Assembly: GCA_913063165.1 (NCBI GenBank)
Contig: CAJXZL010000001.1
Span: 62,001-126,000 of the forward strand
From: an uncultured Saccharospirillaceae bacterium
GTDB taxonomy: Bacteria > Pseudomonadota > Gammaproteobacteria > Pseudomonadales > Natronospirillaceae
Reading direction: 5' to 3'
Length of the DNA: 64,000 nucleotides
Of the stretch, positions 28,837-38,121 are shown one piece after another; position 1 is the first letter of the stretch, and each line of letters opens with the position of its first letter. The position numbers were made by a program, and so were the translations under genes. The notes beneath the pieces were generated by a model. It was not told the DNA's origin. It did not search any database and worked only from the letters and a program-made list of their open reading frames with translations.

Positions 28837-31152
28837 ATGGCGGCCCGCACAGGCAAAAGTCTTGAATTTTGGAAGCAATTTCTATTATTCTCAGCGCCCT
28901 CCTTAACGGCACTGACTTTGATATTTGCTGTTTTTTTTGGCATTCAACGCTCGACGAACATTACCGCGTTACAACACAGTGACCAGATCAGTGTCGATTT
29001 TGCAAAAACCGTCCTCAACAACCATTTCGTTGGCACGGGAGAAGACCTACTGTTTCTAGCCGATATCAACGATTTTGAGCAGACCAGCAACGATAAGTGG
29101 TACCAATCACCCAATACCACCCACGATTTACTTGAGTTTTTAGCGTCAAAAAGCCGCTATAGCCACATCAGCATACTGAACAACATAGGCATCCCGCTCA
29201 TCCAAATTAACAATGAGGGTGGTGCCATTTCTGTGACCGCCAATCCCACCAATAATCTGGAAGAAGTTGAATACCTGTCGCTGCTGAAAAAGGGCGATAT
29301 CTACACCTCCCCCATGAGCCTGCGATCTGACATCAATGGCATCATGCTACCCAAGCAACCCACCATCAGTTTCGTCACGCCGCTGGTTGACAACAGTGGC
29401 GATATACGGGGCTTTTTAGAGATTGGGCTCAGGGTACAAAATCTCGTTAATGATTTCAGAAGAATGGGCAGTAGCGTAGGCAACCACCTATATTTGATTG
29501 ACGACAACGGTTTCTGGCTGATCCATCCAAATGTATCCAAAGAATTTGGATTTATCAGCACGTCCGGCGCCCGATTTTCCACGGAGTTTCCGGAAGAATG
29601 GACAAGCATGAACCAGTCTACCTCTGGACAAATGACTACTGATGAAGGGATATTCTCCTACACCACCTTAGCGCCGACCGAAATTGTAGCCCAATCAGTC
29701 AATCATTATTCATGGAAACTTTTGGCTTACACCACCCATGGCACCATTATTGGGGCCCTACAGAAGCTCGCAATCCAATTGCTCAATATCTATCTGGTGA
29801 TGGTGATCATCCTGATCATCATCTGTGTCAGGTTGGCTGTCGATCGCATGTCAAGAATATCGGTTAGGGCATCACTTAGCGAAAGCGAGCAGCTCAATCG
29901 GAGTGTGGTACAAACGTCCGCCAATGCGATTGTATCCATAGATCATCACGGCCTTGTTTTAAATTGCAATCCCTCTGCACTGGCGTTGTTTCAACGCACG
30001 GAAGGCGATGTATTGGGCTTTAAATTTGAACGGACGTTCATTTCTGCGGTGCAGCAAGAACGTTTTGTGGCATTCTTATCAACTGCTGATGAGTTACCGG
30101 TCGGCAGCCATTCTGAACCCGCCGACTTCGATGCCTTTGACATCCATGGCTACACCATCCCAGTTACCATTACCGTTTCGGTAGACCAATGGAAGGGTGA
30201 AAGACTGATTACGGCATTCATAACCGATAATCGGGAACGCATGCAATCGCTCGAATTACAGCGTCTGACCGAGGTGGTGTTTCGAGCGACCACCGAAGGT
30301 ATCACGGTTACCGATACCAACAATAATATTGAGGCTGTCAATCCAGCGTTTTCTACAATAACCGGTTATACCGAAGCAGAAGTGCTTAAGAAGAATCCTA
30401 GATTGTTACGGTCAGGACAACACGACAGCGCCTTCTATAAAGAGATGTGGGGCATATTACATAGCAAGGGCATTTGGAAAGGTGAGATATGGAACCGAAA
30501 GAAATCGGGTGAAATATACCCTGAAGAAATATCTCTTGCCTTGGTACGCAATGATGCAGGTAAGGTTTTGCATCACATCGCGATCTTCCACGACATCACA
30601 TCGCGAAAATCACAGGAACAGAAAATTTCTCATCAGGCACACTATGATCAGCTAACCGAGTTGCCAAATCGCTATGTGTTTATCGACCACCTTGATCGTG
30701 AGATTCAAAATTTCAAGCGCTATGGCGTCGGCTTTGCCCTGTTATTTATTGACTTAAATCGCTTCAAAGATATCAACGACAATTTTGGCCACCGCACAGG
30801 TGACATCGTGCTACAAGAAGCAGCTAACCGCCTAAAAGAATCCGTACGAGAAAGCGATATGGTGGCGCGTCTAGCAGGAGATGAATTCACGGTAGTGGTC
30901 CGATCTGTACACAACAACCAAGACTTGGTGCGGTTGATTGCCAAAGTGAAAGCCGGGTTGGATGGCCCACTGGTCGTGGGTGACCATGAGGTCAATCTAT
31001 CAGGTGCTATTGGTGGTGTTATTTATTCTCCAGATATGGGCGGTGCAGATGATCTATTAAACGCCGCAGATGAGGCGATGTACGAAACCAAAAAACATGA
31101 TGAGTTACATGGTATCACCCCACCTTCAGATGATGTCGCTGGCGACCAATAA
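28837..31152 (+). CDS. Membrane diguanylate cyclase: Cache-like sensor, two PAS domains, GGDEF
   Basis: 771 residues. The first membrane helix is at about 15-38 and a periplasmic dCache-like sensor spans about 40-300. A second helix at about 308-332 (LLNIYLVMVIILIIICVRL) leads to PAS 1 (about 350-460), PAS/PAC 2 (about 470-590) and GGDEF (about 600-765). The active-site loop is A680-GDEF684, a variant that usually remains active. The RxxD inhibitory c-di-GMP site is present (R671-E-S-D674), five residues before it. There is no EAL domain, so it should make cyclic-di-GMP from two GTP and be product-inhibited. The ligand is unknown. Monocistronic, with terminators on both sides. Confidence 0.93.
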   Translation: MAARTGKSLEFWKQFLLFSAPSLTALTLIFAVFFGIQRSTNITALQHSDQISVDFAKTVLNNHFVGTGEDLLFLADINDFEQTSNDKWYQSPNTTHDLLEFLASKSRYSHISILNNIGIPLIQINNEGGAISVTANPTNNLEEVEYLSLLKKGDIYTSPMSLRSDINGIMLPKQPTISFVTPLVDNSGDIRGFLEIGLRVQNLVNDFRRMGSSVGNHLYLIDDNGFWLIHPNVSKEFGFISTSGARFSTEFPEEWTSMNQSTSGQMTTDEGIFSYTTLAPTEIVAQSVNHYSWKLLAYTTHGTIIGALQKLAIQLLNIYLVMVIILIIICVRLAVDRMSRISVRASLSESEQLNRSVVQTSANAIVSIDHHGLVLNCNPSALALFQRTEGDVLGFKFERTFISAVQQERFVAFLSTADELPVGSHSEPADFDAFDIHGYTIPVTITVSVDQWKGERLITAFITDNRERMQSLELQRLTEVVFRATTEGITVTDTNNNIEAVNPAFSTITGYTEAEVLKKNPRLLRSGQHDSAFYKEMWGILHSKGIWKGEIWNRKKSGEIYPEEISLALVRNDAGKVLHHIAIFHDITSRKSQEQKISHQAHYDQLTELPNRYVFIDHLDREIQNFKRYGVGFALLFIDLNRFKDINDNFGHRTGDIVLQEAANRLKESVRESDMVARLAGDEFTVVVRSVHNNQDLVRLIAKVKAGLDGPLVVGDHEVNLSGAIGGVIYSPDMGGADDLLNAADEAMYETKKHDELHGITPPSDDVAGDQ

Positions 31153-31154
31153 AA

Positions 31155-31185
31155 GAACAGGGTACGGTCGCACCCTGTTCACTCG
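31155..31185. terminator. Stem-loop between the GGDEF gene and putA
   Basis: Perfect 9-bp stem GAACAGGGT/ACCCTGTTC with an 8-base loop, lying between convergent stop codons. Read on the minus strand it is followed by TTTTA, so it fits putA termination better. On the plus strand there is no T-run. Confidence 0.65.
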
Positions 31186-31187
31186 CA

Positions 31188-34100
31188 TCACTCTACCGAT
31201 GCAATAAGGGTAGCGTTACCGCCCGCTGCAGTGGTGTCAATGCACAGGTGCCGCTCAATCACGAACCGTTCCCACGCATTGGCATTGGTAATCACAGGTA
31301 AGATGGCCCGCTCTCGTTTTGCTAACGCCTCCTTTAACAACTTGATATAACTCTCACCCGCTTGCACTGCTACGGCATCAATGCCTTTAACCTGTGAAAA
31401 ACACCGACATTGGACAATCCCATCAATGGCAGCGACTGGCAGACCGTCTTTAATACTACTTGCCATGAGTTTGGTAGCGTTGGGAGATACCAAGACCACT
31501 TTATTGCCTTCAGACAAAGCGCGGTAGGCAAACGCGATCGCTTGGCGGTCAGTCACGCCGGTACAAACAATGATACCGCGCGGCACCACTGTCAGTCGGT
31601 TCAATTCACCCGTTGGTCCCGGCATGACGTGTGTGGGATCTTCATTATTGACTTCGAAGCCCGCGAGTTCACCCAGATGCTTTTTCAACAACCCAGCCCT
31701 ATCAGCGCCGACTGCCCAAGACTTCCCTTGTAGGGCATCAATTTCCGATTGCAGGATAGCTTGGGAATCTTGCACGTACTGCGATATAAACTGGGGAGTT
31801 TCATCGCTAAGATTTTCCATTTCTGCACTGTAGGCTGTGTGCCCATCTAAGGCCATCAGACGTTTCAAATAATGCGGGCCTCCCGCCTTTGGACCTGTGC
31901 CTGACATACCCTCACCACCAAATGGTTGGGTACCGACTACAGCACCAATTTGGTTGCGATTAACATAGATATTGCCAGCGTGTACGGCATTAATCACCCG
32001 GTCAACGCGGGTATCCACACGGGTATGCAGCCCAAATGTCAGTCCATAACCCTGTGCATTAATAGTACTGACGACATGATCCAACTCGTCAGCTTTAAAG
32101 GTGGCAATATGAAGCACTGGACCAAATATTTCTCGTTCGAGCGATTCAATACCCTTAACGCGGATGACAGTTGGTCCTACAAAAAGCCCCTCACTAGGAA
32201 CCGGCATACTCTTCAGTACCCGGCCCTCTGCAAAATGTCTATCAATATAGGATTGAATATTGGCGCGAGCGGCTTCGTCAATGACGGGACCCACATCGGT
32301 TTGCAGTAGACGCGGATTACCAATGGTCAACTCATCCATTGCGCCTAGTAGCATATGAATGATTTCTGCGGAAACATCTTCCTGTATGTACAGCATTCTC
32401 AGTGCAGAACATCGCTGACCAGCACTTTGAAATGACGAAGCGATCACATCACGAACGACCTGTTCTGGCAAAGCAGTCGAATCGACGATCATTGCATTGA
32501 GGCCACCGGTTTCAGCAATAAAGGGCGCACTAGACGATAGCGTAGAACTGATCACCCGGTTGATACGCTGTGCTGTTAAGGTTGACCCCGTAAAACAAAC
32601 ACCCGCAATACTTGGATGTTTCATAATCACTTCACCCACAGCAGCACCACTACCAGGCAACAGGTGCAGGGCCGATACAGGAATACCGGCTTCATGCATC
32701 AACTGTACAGCCCGGTAGGCAACTAAAGGCGTTTGATCGGCGGGCTTTGCAATCACGGTATTGCCAGCAGCAAGAGCAGCCAATATCTGTCCCGAAAAAA
32801 TGGCGAGTGGAAAGTTCCAGGGCGAGATGCAGGCCACGACGCCCACCCCAATAGACGCAGCGCTCTGGCCTTCGATTTCCTTGGCATAGTACCGTGCGAA
32901 ATCGACTGCCTCGCGAATCTCACCGACAGCGTCGGCCAGCGTTTTTCCTGCCTCTCTCATCAAGAGCGCCATAAATTCGGGGGCATGCTGCTCATACAAG
33001 TCGCCCACTTTACGCAGACAGTCAGCACGGTGTGCTGGGGTTTCTTTCCCCCACAGTCCGCCCGCACTCGCTGCTATTTGAATGGCCTGTTGAATGTCAT
33101 TTGGTTGCGCTGCTGATACGTGGCCTACCAGGTCCGTTCTATCGCTTGGGTTCATCATATCCAAGGTTTCATGTGTCATTGCGGATGCCACACCATCCAC
33201 CAAAGCCGACGCCTGCCATTTATGGCTATCAAATGCTGCAATATCTCTGTGCAAAGCACTTACCACGTCACTTCGGGTGATGTCCCAACCTTTTGAATTG
33301 ATACGTCCTGAACCATAGAGGTCTTTCGGTGCCGGAATGATAGCGCTTGATACATTGGCACCCATCATTATTACCCTGCCTATTGGGTCGGCGGCAATAA
33401 CAGCTGCCTTGATTTTAGGATCGACAATCTGATTCACAAACGAGCTGTTGGCACCATTTTCTAACAGCCGCCTAACCAAGTAGGCCAACAAGTCTTTATG
33501 TGCCCCAACTGGCGCGTAAATGCGGCAATGGACGGGTTGTTGTTCCAAAACCGCTTCATATAAAGACTCGCCCATTCCATGTAGCCGTTGGAATTCAAAT
33601 GAATCCAAGTCATCAGACAAATGCAATACGGCTGCTACTGAATGGGCATTGTGGGTAGCAAATTGTGGGTAAATACGGTCGCGCATGTCCATGAGCTTGC
33701 GCGCACAGGCGATGTAGGACACATCACTATTCACTTTACGGGTGAATACAGGATAGCCCTCTAGCCCTAAAACCTGTGCCTTTTTTATTTCAGCATCCCA
33801 ATACGCTCCTTTTACCAAGCGCACCATGATTTTCCGATCGAGTTTTTGTGCCAAACTGTAAAGCCAATCTAATACGAAGGGTGCTCGTGGGCAAAACGCT
33901 TGCACCACCACACCAAAACCGTCCCACCCTTCGAGTGCTGGGTGCCTTAACACGGCCTCTATCACATCAAGAGACAAGTCCAAACGGTCTGCTTCCTCAG
34001 CATCAATATTGAACCCTAAATTACCGGCCTTGGCCTGCAGAGCCAAACTGGTCGTTCGCGACACCAATACATCAAGGACCTGATCCGCTTTGGCATATTC

Positions 34101-34868
34101 ATAACGCGCATACAGTGCAGAGAGTTTCAATGAGATGCCGGGATTCTTGCGAATATCGGTAGAGGTTGAAATAGCGGTTAGCTGGGTAATCGCCGTCGCG
34201 TAAGCCGTCAGGTAACGCAATGCGTCACTGTCAGTTTTTGCGCCCTCACCTAGCATATCGTATGAATAGGTATAGCCTTTTTTCTCCATCTTCTTAGCCT
34301 TGGAAATGGCTTCGTCAATGTTGCGTCCCAACACAAACTGCCGACCAAGCTCTTTCATTGCTTGCGCCACAGCGGTTCTGACGACTGGCTCACCCAAACG
34401 TTTTACCATGCCGCGCACTGCTGTTGTCACACCCTTGTCAGATCCTGGCGCTATCACCTTGCCAGTAATCATAAGTGCCCAAGTCGCGGTATTGATCAAA
34501 GACGAAGGCGACTGCCCTAGGTGAGGTCCCCATTTCCCGGTGGCCACTTTGTCATGGATGAGTGCATCGATGGTGTCCTCATCGGGCACCCGCAATAAGG
34601 CCTCTGCCAAACACATCAGTGCCACACCCTCTTTAGTCGACAGACCATATTCTGCGAGGAATTTTTCCATCATCGTAGGAGCCGATTGTGAACGCACCTG
34701 CTCAACAAGATCAGCAGCACTCAGCGAAATGGCTTTACGGTCATCTTCAGACAAATTAGCGGTCGCGATGAGCGTCTGCAGGACGTCATATTCATTCGCA
34801 CAATAATGCGCGTTGAGTTGGGTTCTAATCGTTTGCAATGTGTCGGCAGTCTGCAAAGGCGTGTTCAT
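31188..34868 (-). CDS. putA: Bifunctional proline dehydrogenase / pyrroline-5-carboxylate dehydrogenase, type B
   Basis: 1226 residues. Oxidises proline to glutamate: an FAD proline dehydrogenase barrel (about 90-520, with MVRLVKGAYWDAEIK), then an NAD-dependent aldehyde dehydrogenase (about 550-1000). The latter has the general-base E786 (AETGG) and nucleophile C820 (SAGQRCSALR). A further ALDH-like C-terminal domain (about 1040-1226) lacks catalytic residues. There is no N-terminal ribbon-helix-helix, so by the published A/B/C scheme it is type B and cannot autoregulate by DNA binding. The motif near E786 reads AETGGLNAMI, with L where Q is common. The divergent Lrp-type gene is the likely regulator. 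Confidence 0.97.
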   Translation of the reverse strand: MNTPLQTADTLQTIRTQLNAHYCANEYDVLQTLIATANLSEDDRKAISLSAADLVEQVRSQSAPTMMEKFLAEYGLSTKEGVALMCLAEALLRVPDEDTIDALIHDKVATGKWGPHLGQSPSSLINTATWALMITGKVIAPGSDKGVTTAVRGMVKRLGEPVVRTAVAQAMKELGRQFVLGRNIDEAISKAKKMEKKGYTYSYDMLGEGAKTDSDALRYLTAYATAITQLTAISTSTDIRKNPGISLKLSALYARYEYAKADQVLDVLVSRTTSLALQAKAGNLGFNIDAEEADRLDLSLDVIEAVLRHPALEGWDGFGVVVQAFCPRAPFVLDWLYSLAQKLDRKIMVRLVKGAYWDAEIKKAQVLGLEGYPVFTRKVNSDVSYIACARKLMDMRDRIYPQFATHNAHSVAAVLHLSDDLDSFEFQRLHGMGESLYEAVLEQQPVHCRIYAPVGAHKDLLAYLVRRLLENGANSSFVNQIVDPKIKAAVIAADPIGRVIMMGANVSSAIIPAPKDLYGSGRINSKGWDITRSDVVSALHRDIAAFDSHKWQASALVDGVASAMTHETLDMMNPSDRTDLVGHVSAAQPNDIQQAIQIAASAGGLWGKETPAHRADCLRKVGDLYEQHAPEFMALLMREAGKTLADAVGEIREAVDFARYYAKEIEGQSAASIGVGVVACISPWNFPLAIFSGQILAALAAGNTVIAKPADQTPLVAYRAVQLMHEAGIPVSALHLLPGSGAAVGEVIMKHPSIAGVCFTGSTLTAQRINRVISSTLSSSAPFIAETGGLNAMIVDSTALPEQVVRDVIASSFQSAGQRCSALRMLYIQEDVSAEIIHMLLGAMDELTIGNPRLLQTDVGPVIDEAARANIQSYIDRHFAEGRVLKSMPVPSEGLFVGPTVIRVKGIESLEREIFGPVLHIATFKADELDHVVSTINAQGYGLTFGLHTRVDTRVDRVINAVHAGNIYVNRNQIGAVVGTQPFGGEGMSGTGPKAGGPHYLKRLMALDGHTAYSAEMENLSDETPQFISQYVQDSQAILQSEIDALQGKSWAVGADRAGLLKKHLGELAGFEVNNEDPTHVMPGPTGELNRLTVVPRGIIVCTGVTDRQAIAFAYRALSEGNKVVLVSPNATKLMASSIKDGLPVAAIDGIVQCRCFSQVKGIDAVAVQAGESYIKLLKEALAKRERAILPVITNANAWERFVIERHLCIDTTAAGGNATLIASVE

Positions 34869-35041
34869 GTTAGTTCCTTGGGTAATAGCGGGATATACAT
34901 CGCATTATACGTGGACACCCACAATCAAGTTCACCAAACTTGCCATAAATAGAGTCAATTCGATTAAAAAATGGCATCAAAACTTATCATTTTGGCTATT
35001 AGAGGTTAAAATATAGGAAAATTGGCTAACGCAGGCTTCTG
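34869..35041. promoter_or_regulatory. putA/putR divergent control region
   Basis: 173 bp, AT-rich, between divergent putA and the Lrp-family gene. Its position makes it the likely binding region for that regulator. No exact operator can be picked out by eye; short A/T runs (GATTAAAAAATGG, TTAAAATATAGG) lie towards the regulator gene. Confidence 0.5.
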
Positions 35042-35509
35042 ATGCATACTCTAGACAAAATTGACCACGCTATTTTGCGACAACTCCAAAATAATGCCCG
35101 TATGTCGGTGACCGAACTCGCTTCATTGGTTGGCCTCACCAAAACCCCTTGTCAAATTCGCATGAAGCGTTTAGAAACTGAGGGCTATATTCTGGGCTAT
35201 GTGACACTTTTGGATCCAAGTAAAATGGGACACAGCCACGTAGCCTTTGTTCAGGTCACTATGAATGACACGAGTAGCAAAGCCTTACAAGCCTTTAATA
35301 ATGCCGTTAAGAAGATACCCAGTGTGGAACAATGCCACATGATCGCCGGTGGCTTTGACTACCTACTAAAGGTCAGAACAACCGACATGGCTAGCTTTCG
35401 GGCAGTATTGGGCGAACAAATTTCGACACTGGCCAATGTCGTACAAACCAGTACCTTCGTGGCCATGGAAAACATCAAGGATCCTGTTTATAAGGTCTCT
35501 GCACCCTAA
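35042..35509 (+). CDS. Lrp/AsnC family regulator, probable proline-responsive PutR
   Basis: 155 residues. N-terminal winged helix-turn-helix (about 1-60: LDKIDHAILRQLQNNARMSVTELASLVGLTKTPCQIRMKRLE), with the GLTKTPC variant typical of PutR/BkdR-type members. The C-terminal RAM effector domain (about 65-150) includes VEQCHMIAGGFDYLLKVRTTDM. Divergent linkage to putA strongly suggests that it activates putA in response to proline, as PutR does in rhizobia, Agrobacterium and Vibrio. Function is inferred from family plus context. Confidence 0.88.
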   Translation: MHTLDKIDHAILRQLQNNARMSVTELASLVGLTKTPCQIRMKRLETEGYILGYVTLLDPSKMGHSHVAFVQVTMNDTSSKALQAFNNAVKKIPSVEQCHMIAGGFDYLLKVRTTDMASFRAVLGEQISTLANVVQTSTFVAMENIKDPVYKVSAP

Positions 35510-35543
35510 TTCAGCAACGGTTTCACCCATACAAGGATTTCAT

Positions 35544-35894
35544 GTGATTTATTATGTGATAAAAGTGTTACTGACCGCCTGCATCATTGTGGCGATCTCT
35601 GAAGTGTCGTCACGCAACAATACAGTCGCGGCGCTGTTGGCTTCCATCCCGATGGTATCGGTGTTGGCCATCATTTGGATCTACATCGAACGCGGGGACA
35701 TTGCCCAGATAAGCGCATTATCGACCGGTATTTTTTGGTTGGTGCTGCCATCATTGGCGTTTTTTATTGTATTGCCGCTGTGCTTAAAACAAGGTCTGTC
35801 ATTTACGGTCAGTTTATTGGTTGCCATGGGACTTACCGCACTCTGTTACGGTGCTATGCTATGGTTACTGAAACAATTCGGCATACAACTTTAA
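35544..35894 (+). CDS. DUF3147 family small membrane protein
   Basis: 116 residues with four predicted membrane helices (IKVLLTACIIVAISEV; ALLASIPMVSVLAIIWIYI; GIFWLVLPSLAFFIVLPLCL; VSLLVAMGLTALCYGAMLWLL). SEVSSRNNTVAALLASIP matches the DUF3147 family as I recall it; no function is known. GTG 35544 is chosen because AAGGA lies 6 bp upstream; the overlapping ATG at 35542 runs straight into a stop. The mscS-type gene follows after 27 bp. Confidence 0.78.
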   Translation: MIYYVIKVLLTACIIVAISEVSSRNNTVAALLASIPMVSVLAIIWIYIERGDIAQISALSTGIFWLVLPSLAFFIVLPLCLKQGLSFTVSLLVAMGLTALCYGAMLWLLKQFGIQL

Positions 35895-35921
35895 CGGCCA
35901 CGCTAGCTCGGAGTTATTTAC

Positions 35922-36785
35922 ATGGACGCCTTTTTGACACTGATCTCCAGTACAGCCCAACAATGGTGGAGCAAGCTGCCTGAAATTATTGCAGCCTTGA
36001 TCGTGCTGTGGGTAGCCCGTCAGTTGGGACGGTATTCCGCCCGAACACTCACCGCGATATTTCAAAGACGCGGCTCCCGTGAAATCCATGAGTCGTTCTT
36101 CAATATCATTACCACATCGGTGTTCCTCTTTTTGGGTAGCATTTTAGCCCTACAAATTCTGGGGTTGGACAAGCTGGCAGTCTCGTTACTCGCTGGTGGT
36201 GGTGTCACCGCGGTCGTATTGGGGTTTGCGTTTCGAGAAATTGGAGAAAACTTTTTAGCCGGTATCTTCTTGGCCTTTAGCCGCCCCTTTAAAGCTGGCG
36301 ATGCCATAAGGTCTGAGGAATTCGAAGGCAAGGTGACTGACATCGCCTTGCGATATACCCACTTGCGGACCGATGATGGGCGCGATGTTTATATTCCCAG
36401 CTCTCAATTGTTCAATAAGCCGGTCACCAATTTTACTAAGGACGGGTTAAGACAGGTCAGTTTTACCGTCGGAATCGATTACCGTGATGATGCTGCAGCG
36501 GCTTGCGCTGTATTGGAAGCCAGCATTCAAAAAGTCCCAGGCGTGTTGTCCACACCTGCTGCAGGGGCCTATATCCTTGCACTGGCTCCACAAACCGTTG
36601 ACCTTGAATGCTTTTATTGGATCGATGTGTTTGATAAGGCGCACAAGGGCCACCGTATTCGCACCCAGGTGCTCAATGGTTGCCGCGCAACACTGCTGGA
36701 TTATGGCTATACCGTTAGCGCAGACACCAGTACCAATGTGGTGGTGCAATCCCAATCTACGTCCCCAACACCACCCCTGTCCTAG
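35922..36785 (+). CDS. mscS: Small-conductance mechanosensitive channel, MscS family
   Basis: 287 residues, almost the size of E. coli MscS (286). Three N-terminal membrane helices, the third lining the pore: Gly/Ala-rich LAVSLLAGGGVTAVVLGFAF followed by REIGENFLAGIFLAFSRPFKAGD, the beginning of the beta domain. The cytoplasmic alpha/beta vestibule (about 180-280) completes it. Opens under hypoosmotic shock to release solutes. ATG with GGAG upstream. Probably cotranscribed with the DUF3147 gene. Confidence 0.93.
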   Translation: MDAFLTLISSTAQQWWSKLPEIIAALIVLWVARQLGRYSARTLTAIFQRRGSREIHESFFNIITTSVFLFLGSILALQILGLDKLAVSLLAGGGVTAVVLGFAFREIGENFLAGIFLAFSRPFKAGDAIRSEEFEGKVTDIALRYTHLRTDDGRDVYIPSSQLFNKPVTNFTKDGLRQVSFTVGIDYRDDAAAACAVLEASIQKVPGVLSTPAAGAYILALAPQTVDLECFYWIDVFDKAHKGHRIRTQVLNGCRATLLDYGYTVSADTSTNVVVQSQSTSPTPPLS

Positions 36786-36900
36786 CCCATATCTCTGGAT
36801 CACAGGCTGATCGGAAAGTTAGACAGACAGACAGGTTGTTTTGATGGGTGCTTAAAATCGCCTAATGGCCACCCAAGGGTTCAGCGGAAAAGCGAACCTT

Positions 36901-36909
36901 TGGTATACT
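36901..36909 (+). promoter_or_regulatory. Extended -10 element ahead of ribD
   Basis: TGGTATACT fits the extended -10 consensus (TGnTATAAT) at 5 of 6 hexamer positions. The -35 region is weak. Predicted transcription start near 36916, leaving a very short leader before ribD. Confidence 0.5.
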
Positions 36910-36921
36910 GCACCCAAATTG

Positions 36922-38100
36922 ATGAGCGATTCTGACACTATGACCCGTTTTGACACCACACATGAAGCATTTATGGCTGAAGCCATTGCCTTAGCAGAGC
37001 GCGGGCGCTTCACTACGGATCCCAATCCTCGGGTCGGATGTGTCATTGTGAAAGACGGTGTTATCGTTGGCCGTGGCTACCACAAATTCGCCGGGCAACC
37101 CCATGCAGAAGTTTATGCATTGGCTGAAGCGGGAGACCAAGCACAGGGCGCTACTGTCTATGTGACACTAGAACCGTGCAGCCATTTCGGCAGAACGCCT
37201 CCCTGTGCACAAGCACTGATTAACGCTAGGGTCGCTGAAGTGATCGTGGCCATGCAGGACCCGAATCCGTTAGTGGCAGGCACAGGCATTCAGGCGCTCG
37301 AAGCAGCAGGCATAAAAACACAGGTCGGCCTACTTTTGGCGCAAGCCCAAACATTGAATCTTGGCTTTATTACCCGTATGACCACCCAAAAACCTTGGGT
37401 GCGCTGCAAAATGGCGATGAGCCTCGATGGACGCACCGCGATGGCTTCTGGTGAAAGCCAGTGGATAACCGGTCCAGAAGCGCGCCGACGGGTTCACGAG
37501 ATGCGCGGAGAAAGTAGCGCGATTATTACCGGTGTTGACAGCATCTGCCATGACAATCCATCTCTGACCGTTCGACCCGATGAACAACAACGCCTCACTC
37601 TGCCGACATTAGGCGAGCGACAGCCATTACGGATCATCGTTGACAGCCAACTGAGGACCGCCGCCGACGCCAAAATTTTTAGTCAGGTCGGCACGACCGT
37701 CATCGTGACGGCTGTAGACTTGAACGACCCGGCTATACAACCCCAGCTGACCGCCCTACAGAGCAGTGCCACCATCATTTCGATGCCGAATCAGCAGGGC
37801 CAAGTAGATCTGACCCAACTCATTATCTGGTTGGGTGAAAAAGGCTGTAATGAGGTAATGATAGAATCTGGCGCCACCCTATCGGGTGCCTTCCTGACGC
37901 TGGGACTCATAGATCACATTGATCTGTTTATGGCACCTTCCCTGCTTGGCTCTCAGGCACGCAGCCTGTTTGATTTAAAACTAACTGACATGGCGCAGCA
38001 GGTACACCTTGATATTTTGGAAATCGCACCCATTGGTAAGGATTGGCATCTGCGCGTCCGTCCCCAACGGCCAGATTCACAGACAGTACAGAACGGTTAA
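36922..38100 (+). CDS. ribD: Bifunctional riboflavin deaminase/reductase
   Basis: 392 residues. Deaminates then reduces the pyrimidine intermediate in riboflavin synthesis. The N-terminal cytidine-deaminase-like domain has the zinc motif HAEVYAL...PCSHFGRTPPCAQAL. The C-terminal reductase domain (about 165-385) contains WVRCKMAMSLDGRTAMASGESQWITG and NEVMIESGATLSG. The start is uncertain: ATG 36922 and ATG 36940 (MTRFDTTHEAF) both fit, with weak ribosome binding sites. A longer frame from 36865 would begin upstream of the likely promoter. The usual upstream neighbour nrdR is missing. Confidence 0.95.
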   Translation: MSDSDTMTRFDTTHEAFMAEAIALAERGRFTTDPNPRVGCVIVKDGVIVGRGYHKFAGQPHAEVYALAEAGDQAQGATVYVTLEPCSHFGRTPPCAQALINARVAEVIVAMQDPNPLVAGTGIQALEAAGIKTQVGLLLAQAQTLNLGFITRMTTQKPWVRCKMAMSLDGRTAMASGESQWITGPEARRRVHEMRGESSAIITGVDSICHDNPSLTVRPDEQQRLTLPTLGERQPLRIIVDSQLRTAADAKIFSQVGTTVIVTAVDLNDPAIQPQLTALQSSATIISMPNQQGQVDLTQLIIWLGEKGCNEVMIESGATLSGAFLTLGLIDHIDLFMAPSLLGSQARSLFDLKLTDMAQQVHLDILEIAPIGKDWHLRVRPQRPDSQTVQNG

Positions 38101-38121
38101 GGCAACACCAGAGGATTAAGC

